Positions 44,206-49,618 of a stretch of DNA of 49,618 nt are shown here, in pieces. The stretch covers positions 1 to 49,618 of the forward strand of contig CAJWZE010000006.1 of assembly GCA_913049845.1 (NCBI GenBank). Direction: 5' to 3'. The first letter of the stretch is position 1. The number at the start of each line of letters is the position of its first letter. The position numbers were made by a program, and so were the translations under genes. The notes under the pieces are model-generated. The model had not been told where the DNA came from and searched no databases. It saw nothing but the letters and a program-made list of their open reading frames with translations. Source of the DNA: an uncultured Cryomorphaceae bacterium (GTDB lineage Bacteria; Bacteroidota; Bacteroidia; Flavobacteriales; Schleiferiaceae).

Positions 44206-44892
44206 TTAAAGTACGCTTTGGCCGCCGTCGATATGTATGATTTGCCCGGTCATCCAAGAGCTCTTATCGCTCAACAAAAAGGCGGTCATTTCCGCAATAT
44301 CATTGGCCTCTCCAACACGTTTCATTGGATTGTTATTGCCCATTGCCTCTTTCTTTTCCGGGGTACTCAAAAATTTACCGGCCAATGGGGTGTCCGTTAG
44401 TGAAGGAGCAATACAATTGATTCGCGCCTTCGGTGCCCACTCACTTGCAATAGCCCTCGTTAAGCCTTCGATGGCACCTTTTGAAGCACTTACTGTGGCG
44501 TGAAAAGGCATTCCACGTTGTACAGCAACCGTAGAATAGAGTACTACTGAGGGGATACTGTTTGCATTGAAGTTTTTATACGCAGCTTGTAGTGCTTTTA
44601 CAGCACCCATAACTTGCAATTGGAAATCGTCTTCAAATACCTCGGGTTTTAGGCCGCGGAAGGGTTTGAGGTTGATGGAGCCTACGCTGTACACAAGACC
44701 GTCAATGTCTTCTGGCATTTGATTTTCCCAAGAATCCTCAAGGACATTAAATTCTTCCCATTCTATGCTGTGGGCAGGCCCTTCGTAAGGTGTTCTGCTG
44801 AATACAGTGACTTGGTGACCCTCTGCGGTAAGTAGTTCAGCGGTTTCTTTTCCAATGCCTTTGCTTCCGCCAATGATTACGTATTTCTTCAT
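44206..44892 (-). CDS. Short-chain dehydrogenase-like protein lacking the catalytic tyrosine
   Basis: A 228-residue Rossmann protein of the SDR family: cofactor loop IIGGSKGIGKETAEL (6-20), YSVGSINLKP in place of the NNAG motif, Ser120, and the C-terminal NCIAPSLTDTPL and GQIIHIDGGQSVL. The YxxxK catalytic motif reads VSASK, so the expected Tyr134 is Val134 (codon GTA at 44493-44491) while Lys138 stays. Such proteins may have lost normal dehydrogenase activity or serve as cofactor-bound regulators. First gene of the SDR-flavin reductase-photolyase operon, divergent from hutH. Confidence 0.82.
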   Translation of the reverse strand: MKKYVIIGGSKGIGKETAELLTAEGHQVTVFSRTPYEGPAHSIEWEEFNVLEDSWENQMPEDIDGLVYSVGSINLKPFRGLKPEVFEDDFQLQVMGAVKALQAAYKNFNANSIPSVVLYSTVAVQRGMPFHATVSASKGAIEGLTRAIASEWAPKARINCIAPSLTDTPLAGKFLSTPEKKEAMGNNNPMKRVGEANDIAEMTAFLLSDKSSWMTGQIIHIDGGQSVL

Positions 44893-44998
44893 TTTTAGTC
44901 TAATGTTCTAAGATTCTAAACGCATTTTCAGCAGTGCGGTTCAGTTATTCTACTAAAATTGGCCACTTGTGCGTAATTTGACAGCACAACTTCTTGCT

Positions 44999-46516
44999 AT
45001 GACACAAAATATCATTCTAGGGGCATCTCCTTTATCCTATTCAGTCTATGAATCTATAGCGAAAGGCGATGCTACAATTACATTGGATGCTGCGGCTGCA
45101 GACCGTATTCGGAACTCACGTTCCTTCTTAGAGGAACGCACTAAAACACGCAAAACGCCGATATACGGTGTGAATACTGGATTTGGGGCATTGTGCAACG
45201 TAGTAGTGGATAATGACGATCTGGGCAGATTACAGGCAAATTTGGTTCGTTCTCACGCTTGCGGCGCTGGTGCTGCCATAGGACAGCATATTGTTCGATT
45301 GATGATGGCCTTGAAGGTTCAGAGTTTTGCAGTTGGAGTAAGTGGTATTCGCCTAGAAGTTGTTGAGCAGATCATCGCCATGTATAATAGCGGTGCCGTA
45401 CCCGTAATTTATGAGTTAGGCTCTTTGGGTGCTTCCGGTGATTTAGCGCCACTTGCACACATGTCCTTGCCGTTATTGGGTGAAGGAGAAGTGTATTTGA
45501 ATGATGAAAGAATACCTACCTTAAAAGCCTTACAGGTACTTGGAAATAGCGCTTGGCGACCGCTTGAACTAGCTTCAAAAGAAGGATTAGCTCTTTTGAA
45601 CGGTACACAGTTTATGTCGGCACACGGCATTTACGCGCTCATACAGGCACGTAGAATTGATTTTTTAGCGGATCAATTGGCTGCCTTGTCGACTTTGGCG
45701 TACGACGGAAGAATAGAGCCTTTTACCCCAGGAGTGCATTTAACTAGGCCGCATCGAGGGCAATTGCTCACTGCCGAGCGAATATTGCAATGGCTAGAAC
45801 CTTGCAAGGCAATGCATAGAGAAAAGGAGCATGTGCAAGATCCGTATTCGTTCCGTTGTGTACCTCAAGTTCATGGTGCTTCTAAAGGAGCATTGAAACA
45901 TATGATGGATGTTTTTGAGGTAGAGGTGAATGCAGCAACCGATAACCCGGTTGTTCTCATCGAGGAAGGACGCATTATCAGTGCGGGTAATTTTCATGGA
46001 CAGCCATTGGCTTTAGCATTGGACTATGGGGCTCTTGCCATACACGAGTATGGAAGCATATCCGAGCGAAGAACCTATCAACTCATATCTGGACGCAGAG
46101 GATTGCCGCCATTCCTGGTGAAAAACCCTGGCATAAACTCAGGTCTAATGATTGCCCAATATACAGCTGCAAGTATGGTTAGTCAAAACAAGCAGTTATG
46201 TAATCCTGCTTCTGCGGATAGTATTGAAAGTTCCAACGGGCAAGAAGACCATGTAAGTATGGGGGCAAATGCCGCAACAAAATTGCTGAAAGTGGTAGAT
46301 AACGTCTATGGGATACTTGGGGTTGAATTATTGAATGCGGTTCAGGCCTTGTGGCTCAGAGGCGAGGAAATTCAAGGACCTCTTGGTCAACTCTACCAAG
46401 CGTTCATAACCGAAAGTCCGGCCATTGAAGAGGATATTTACCTGCATGAGCGGATGGAATTGGCCAAAAACTTTCTAAAGAATCGTGAGCTTAAAGAGCT
46501 TGCTTTACTTTTGTAA
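44999..46516 (+). CDS. hutH: Histidine ammonia-lyase
   Basis: Converts histidine to urocanate. The 505 residues contain GVNTGFGAL (58-66), the MIO cofactor tripeptide Ala145-Ser146-Gly147 in GSLGASGDLAPLAHMSLPLLG, LLNGTQFM and ISAGNFHGQPLALALD. The selectivity pair is Ser85-His86 (VRSHACGAG), which marks histidine lyases; tyrosine and phenylalanine lyases have HL or FL here. The start MTQNIILGAS is chosen over an ATG 30 nt upstream. hutU, hutI and hutG are not next to it. The DUF493 gene follows 15 nt later. Confidence 0.92.
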   Translation: MTQNIILGASPLSYSVYESIAKGDATITLDAAAADRIRNSRSFLEERTKTRKTPIYGVNTGFGALCNVVVDNDDLGRLQANLVRSHACGAGAAIGQHIVRLMMALKVQSFAVGVSGIRLEVVEQIIAMYNSGAVPVIYELGSLGASGDLAPLAHMSLPLLGEGEVYLNDERIPTLKALQVLGNSAWRPLELASKEGLALLNGTQFMSAHGIYALIQARRIDFLADQLAALSTLAYDGRIEPFTPGVHLTRPHRGQLLTAERILQWLEPCKAMHREKEHVQDPYSFRCVPQVHGASKGALKHMMDVFEVEVNAATDNPVVLIEEGRIISAGNFHGQPLALALDYGALAIHEYGSISERRTYQLISGRRGLPPFLVKNPGINSGLMIAQYTAASMVSQNKQLCNPASADSIESSNGQEDHVSMGANAATKLLKVVDNVYGILGVELLNAVQALWLRGEEIQGPLGQLYQAFITESPAIEEDIYLHERMELAKNFLKNRELKELALLL

Positions 46517-46531
46517 TAGAATTTAATCCTT

Positions 46532-46804
46532 ATGAGTCAAGATCCCTGGAAGGGCCTGCGCGAGAAACTAAAGGAGCGCAACTGGCCAGCAGTATATCTT
46601 TTTAAATTCATTGTGCCTGCAGACAATCAAAGAGTAGCGCAGACAGAAGCATTGTTTGATAATTCTACGGCTCAGGTAGAGTTGCGCAAGAGTAAAACTG
46701 GGAAGTTTATTTCTATCAGTGCTAAAGAGATGATGATGGACGCAGATTCTGTCATACAGCGCTATGAAGAAGCAGTTAAAATCCCGGGTTTAATAGCGCT
46801 TTAA
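46532..46804 (+). CDS. DUF493 (YbeD-like) family protein
   Basis: A 90-residue cytoplasmic protein with an alpha/beta ferredoxin-like layout: WPAVYLFKFIVPADNQRVAQ, then KTGKFISISAKEMMMDADSV, then a final helix ending KIPGLIAL. It matches DUF493/YbeD, a small family of unknown or minor regulatory role. It follows hutH by 15 nt and is probably cotranscribed. Only 1 bp separates its stop from the stop of the convergent TIGR02757 gene. Confidence 0.85.
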   Translation: MSQDPWKGLREKLKERNWPAVYLFKFIVPADNQRVAQTEALFDNSTAQVELRKSKTGKFISISAKEMMMDADSVIQRYEEAVKIPGLIAL

Positions 46805-46805
46805 G

Positions 46806-47579
46806 CTATTTCCATCCCTCATATACGCCTAGTCCGAAGAGGGCGTAATCTAATCTCGCAGGGTCATTGGGTTCGATTTTACGAACTGCATGATCAAGCT
46901 CTCGTACTGCTTTCCAGTCGCTTTGCTTTCGCTTCAGTAGCCCAAGGCTGCGTGCCACTCGGCCACTATGCACATCAAGCGGAAGCGATAATAGGGAAGA
47001 GTTTATGTCCCAAATACCGAAATCAATTCCTTCCTTGGAGGTACGGGTCATCCAACGTGAATACATGGTGATGCGTTTACAAGCGCTCCCTTTTGTAGGG
47101 TCACCAAAGTGTTTGGATGCCCGATTAGGCAAGCCGTTTTCGAGTAAATATCCCTTAAAAGCGGTGAACGCGGCTCCTAAATGCTCTTGACTATCGAGGT
47201 GTTGCCCGAAGAAATCCCCAATATTATGGTACTTTGAATACAACACTTTCAGTGCGCTTATAAGACCCTTTATATCCTCTGCTTGAAAGGTGCGGTGTAC
47301 GAAACCGTTGAAGGTTTCAAGATCTTTCCTGCTGGCATTTTTGACGAAATCTGCCGGTGCATTATCCATGCGTTCGATGAGATCTTCACTTTTGGCAATG
47401 ATGGTCTTGCGTTGTCCCCAAGCCAATGTGGCCGCGAGCAGACCGCTGATTTCTATATCGTCGTTTTGATTGAATCGATGGGGGATAAGAATGGGATCTT
47501 CATGAATGAAGCTTTTTCGAGCATAGAGGTCAGCTTTTTCCAGAAGGAAATCACGTAGTTCACTCTTTTTAAGTTTCAT
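46806..47579 (-). CDS. TIGR02757 family protein
   Basis: A 257-residue cytoplasmic protein matching TIGR02757 (DUF2400), conserved in Bacteroidota: SGLLAATLAWGQRKTI, then RITMYSRWMTRTS, then SLLSLPLDVHSGRVARSLGL and a C-terminal DYALFGLGVYEGW. The layout recalls helix-hairpin-helix DNA glycosylases of the endonuclease III kind (LPLDVHSGR is like the LPGVG...H region), but no catalytic Lys-Asp pair is certain. Third gene of a minus-strand operon; the ATG directly follows the LolD stop with no gap. Confidence 0.85.
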   Translation of the reverse strand: MKLKKSELRDFLLEKADLYARKSFIHEDPILIPHRFNQNDDIEISGLLAATLAWGQRKTIIAKSEDLIERMDNAPADFVKNASRKDLETFNGFVHRTFQAEDIKGLISALKVLYSKYHNIGDFFGQHLDSQEHLGAAFTAFKGYLLENGLPNRASKHFGDPTKGSACKRITMYSRWMTRTSKEGIDFGIWDINSSLLSLPLDVHSGRVARSLGLLKRKQSDWKAVRELDHAVRKIEPNDPARLDYALFGLGVYEGWK

Positions 47580-48233
47580 TTACTCACTGAGTTTACCGTC
47601 TGTCATAGACCATTTCGTAGCGCCTAGAGCTGCCAGTTCTTTGTTGTGAGTTACCACCACGATGGTTTGTCCGAGCTCTTTATTCAGCTTTAGAAGCAAT
47701 TCATGCACAGCTGCGGCATTGGCACTGTCTAAATTTCCTGTAGGCTCATCTGCCAATAGCAATGCTGGTTCATTTATTAAAGCTCGCGCGAGGGCAACGC
47801 GCTGCTGTTCACCACCACTCATTTCATTTGGCAAGTGGTGCGCCCGATGCTCAATACCTAATAATCGAAGTAATTCGTTTGCTTTGCGTTCCCCGCAGTC
47901 GTCCATCTTACCTCTAATCCATCTCGGTAAGGTGATGTTTTCTAGGGCGGTCAACTCAGGCAGAAGATTGTGGAATTGAAAAACGAGTCCAACATGGTTG
48001 TTGCGGTAATCGTTCAGTTCCTTCTTCGAAAGGTTCCCCAAGGACATACCATCAAAGGATATGGAACCGCTGTTGTAGCTATCCAGTCCCGCAATTAGAT
48101 GTAAGAGGGTGCTTTTACCAGCACCAGAGGCACCCACAATAGTGATAAAATCGCCTTTTGAAATGCTACCATTGACACCTTTAAGTACTTCCGTTGTGCC
48201 GTACGATTTATGGATTTCCTCGACCTTTATCAT
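47580..48233 (-). CDS. LolD-like ABC transporter ATP-binding protein
   Basis: A 217-residue ATPase of the LolD/MacB family: Walker A GASGAGKSTLLHLIAG, Q-loop VFQFHNLLPELTALENI, signature MSGGEQQRVALARAL, Walker B LLLADEPTGNLD and switch VVTHN. This family drives lipoprotein release from the inner membrane or export by MacB-type pumps; the matching permease (LolC/E) is not next to it. The ATG directly follows the DUF5916 stop (CATCTA in plus-strand order), so translation is probably coupled. Confidence 0.9.
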   Translation of the reverse strand: MIKVEEIHKSYGTTEVLKGVNGSISKGDFITIVGASGAGKSTLLHLIAGLDSYNSGSISFDGMSLGNLSKKELNDYRNNHVGLVFQFHNLLPELTALENITLPRWIRGKMDDCGERKANELLRLLGIEHRAHHLPNEMSGGEQQRVALARALINEPALLLADEPTGNLDSANAAAVHELLLKLNKELGQTIVVVTHNKELAALGATKWSMTDGKLSE

Positions 48234-49618
48234 CTAGCGCAAGGTAGCTGATTTCTTTATTTGTGCATAATCGAGGAAATACACCAAACGCACCGAGAAG
48301 ATATTGTCTGCAGGAAGACTGGTAAGGCTCTGAATATTTTGTATGTAGCCGAGATTGGCAGCATCATCAGAATTGGCCAAGGAGGCTCTGTACAATAGGT
48401 TGAGTTCTCGCCCAGGCGCAAACCACAATACATACTTCAGGTCGATATTAAAGAAGTTAATTCGAAGCGTAGGATCGCTGTAAGCATCAGAAGGGGATAG
48501 GCTGCCGTCCGTGTTCAGATGATACATGGCTTCATCTTCTATTCGGTTCCAACTGTGTCGCAGATCTAAGGACAGGTAGGAGTTTGGACCAAAAAGGTAT
48601 TGGCCGCGTAAGGTTTGTTCAAAGTTCCTTCTGTAACGAAGGGCCATACCTATGGAGTCTGCACTTATGGTTTGGGCCCAACCCATTTGGTGGTTATTGC
48701 CAATCTCGATTTCTGCGCGCAAATTGAATTGGTCGCTTATTCTACCAATGATTTCTACCTCGCCATAACGGCCACGAGCGTCCCAGTCGGCCCACCACCA
48801 TTGGCCTCCACGAACCTCGAAGGCAAGTGGTTTTCGGAAGTCTGTACTAATCCACCCATTGTGCCAGAACGAGGCTGGATTTACGCGGTAGCGGCCCCAA
48901 ACACGGGGGTCGTAGTAATCGTATTCATTGCCTCGAGTTTCCAGATTATAACCAAAGGCGAGAAAGCTCTTGGTCAAACCGAAGAAACTGTATTCTGCGT
49001 GCAGACGCTCAAAGTTTCCCGGATTATACAGTCGATTGTATTGAATGCCTAATCGGTGTCTTCTGCGCAAGAAGAACTTGTTTGGCTCAAGAAGATTATG
49101 GCTCATTATGAAACCCTGGTGAAGTTTGTTTCCACGAGCTTGGAAGCCTAAGTCATTTGGGTCAAAATCGTCCGACAGCACTTCCAAACTGTGTTCCCAA
49201 CGCCATTCTCCAATTTGTTTACCCATGTCCCAACCACCGGCTAGACCTGCATAATTATTATCGGTGTCATAGATGCTTGAACGGCTAAAAGCACCGTTGA
49301 AGTAATGGCTGTTCTGAAGGAAGTTCAAATTAACAGTGATGGCAGTAACATTGGCATCTCGAACGTTACCCGCCGTGTTTGTGCGGGTGACGTTAGTGTT
49401 GATCAGGCCTATGGAGCTGTTGCCACCAATTCTCTGGTCCATAGCTGTTACATTGTAATTTGTGAGCGGCTCAGTCAACACCTCCACCTGGTTGTCCAAA
49501 GAATCCGTGCCTTGAATGTAATTGGCCGCGGTGATTGCATTTAGGAAGCCAACGCTAAGGTTATTGTCCGTGGTTCCGGTGAGCTTTGTGGCATTAAGCA
49601 TGCGCGTGAAGCTCTGGG
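48234..49618 (-). CDS. DUF5916 outer-membrane protein, C-terminal part (start beyond window)
   Basis: The last 461 residues of a larger protein; the frame is open through the right edge (reading QSFTRMLNATKLTG), so the ATG at 49601 is internal. NATKLTGTTDNNLSVGFLNA opens the conserved DUF5916 region, followed by many alternating beta strands rich in aromatics and Arg (YNRLYNPGNFERLHAEYS, RRNFEQTLRGQYLFG) and a final strand near FSVRLVYFLDYAQIKK. This is an outer-membrane beta-barrel. Full-length family members carry an N-terminal carbohydrate-binding-like domain, here not visible. Function unknown. Confidence 0.85.
   Translation of the reverse strand, partial: QSFTRMLNATKLTGTTDNNLSVGFLNAITAANYIQGTDSLDNQVEVLTEPLTNYNVTAMDQRIGGNSSIGLINTNVTRTNTAGNVRDANVTAITVNLNFLQNSHYFNGAFSRSSIYDTDNNYAGLAGGWDMGKQIGEWRWEHSLEVLSDDFDPNDLGFQARGNKLHQGFIMSHNLLEPNKFFLRRRHRLGIQYNRLYNPGNFERLHAEYSFFGLTKSFLAFGYNLETRGNEYDYYDPRVWGRYRVNPASFWHNGWISTDFRKPLAFEVRGGQWWWADWDARGRYGEVEIIGRISDQFNLRAEIEIGNNHQMGWAQTISADSIGMALRYRRNFEQTLRGQYLFGPNSYLSLDLRHSWNRIEDEAMYHLNTDGSLSPSDAYSDPTLRINFFNIDLKYVLWFAPGRELNLLYRASLANSDDAANLGYIQNIQSLTSLPADNIFSVRLVYFLDYAQIKKSATLR

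Noticed and set aside
48615-49052. Open frame of 145 codons on the plus strand inside DUF5916
   Set aside because: Antisense to a barrel protein with strong family similarity; no own features.
1-49618. CRISPR arrays, insertion sequences, prophage genes, rRNA or tRNA genes
   Set aside because: No repeat-spacer pattern, transposase, integrase, phage structural gene or cloverleaf was found in the coding or non-coding parts.

Overview
This 49.6 kb window is chromosomal DNA of a Bacteroidota bacterium, most likely a marine member of the Flavobacteriales. The basis is gene content: a protein with a gliding-motility-associated C-terminal (type IX secretion) domain, DUF4294, DUF4159, DUF5916 and TIGR02757 proteins, BshC of bacillithiol synthesis, a CruF/CrtD carotenoid branch, Bacteroidota-type TAnnTTTG promoter elements and few strong Shine-Dalgarno sequences. 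No rRNA, tRNA, CRISPR array, insertion sequence or prophage was seen. Genes are packed very tightly. Most neighbours on one strand overlap or abut, five of eight convergent pairs overlap at their 3' ends, and three divergent pairs have almost no space between their start codons.

Layout. 1-2.2 kb (minus): truncated SAM methyltransferase, AI-2E-type permease, DUF4159. 2.3-7.6 kb: biotin carboxylase (accC), DUF4294, kdsB (minus), membrane-anchored J-domain protein, hisS. 7.6-11.7 kb (minus): FeS-BCP-type photolyase, cryptochrome DASH and a PLP-dependent decarboxylase, preceded by a candidate small RNA. 11.9-19.6 kb: lipoprotein (minus), bshC, guaA, a LysM/periplasmic-binding protein, then a VWA-MoxR-type ATPase pair (minus). 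19.7-25.4 kb: light and oxygen defence genes: peroxiredoxin, crtZ, lycopene cyclase, crtD, cruF and a CarF/PEDS1-type desaturase. 25.6-29.8 kb: secreted regulatory-domain protein (minus), ettA, acyl-CoA dehydrogenase, and the small genes DUF2256 and TIGR03643. 29.9-33.3 kb: a 1141-residue secreted protein. 33.4-40.0 kb: guaB, two peptidyl-prolyl isomerases, a degenerate relative between them, and a MoxR ATPase. 40.0-42.1 kb: two-component system. 42.1-44.9 kb (minus): SDR-like protein, flavin reductase and a third photolyase/cryptochrome. 45.0-49.6 kb: hutH, DUF493, then (minus) truncated DUF5916 outer-membrane protein, LolD-like ATPase, TIGR02757.

How the genes work together. The clearest theme is protection from light and reactive oxygen. 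There are three different photolyase/cryptochrome genes, a peroxiredoxin co-translated with carotenoid hydroxylase, and a set CrtZ + lycopene cyclase + CrtD + CruF that predicts a monocyclic carotenoid of the saproxanthin/myxol type. Phytoene synthase and phytoene desaturase are not here and must lie elsewhere. A CarF-family gene sits at the end of the carotenoid block; in Myxococcus, CarF makes plasmalogens and signals singlet oxygen to carotenoid genes. DUF2256, TIGR03643 and the SDR-flavin reductase-photolyase operon may belong to the same response. The rest is housekeeping: purine nucleotide synthesis, translation, envelope protein folding and lipoprotein export.

The strongest leads for something little described are the CarF gene beside the carotenoid genes, the operon of a tyrosine-less SDR with a flavin reductase and an atypical photolyase, the small RNA upstream of the FeS photolyase, and the overlapping start and stop codons. 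All functions are inferred from sequence by eye; no database search was run.
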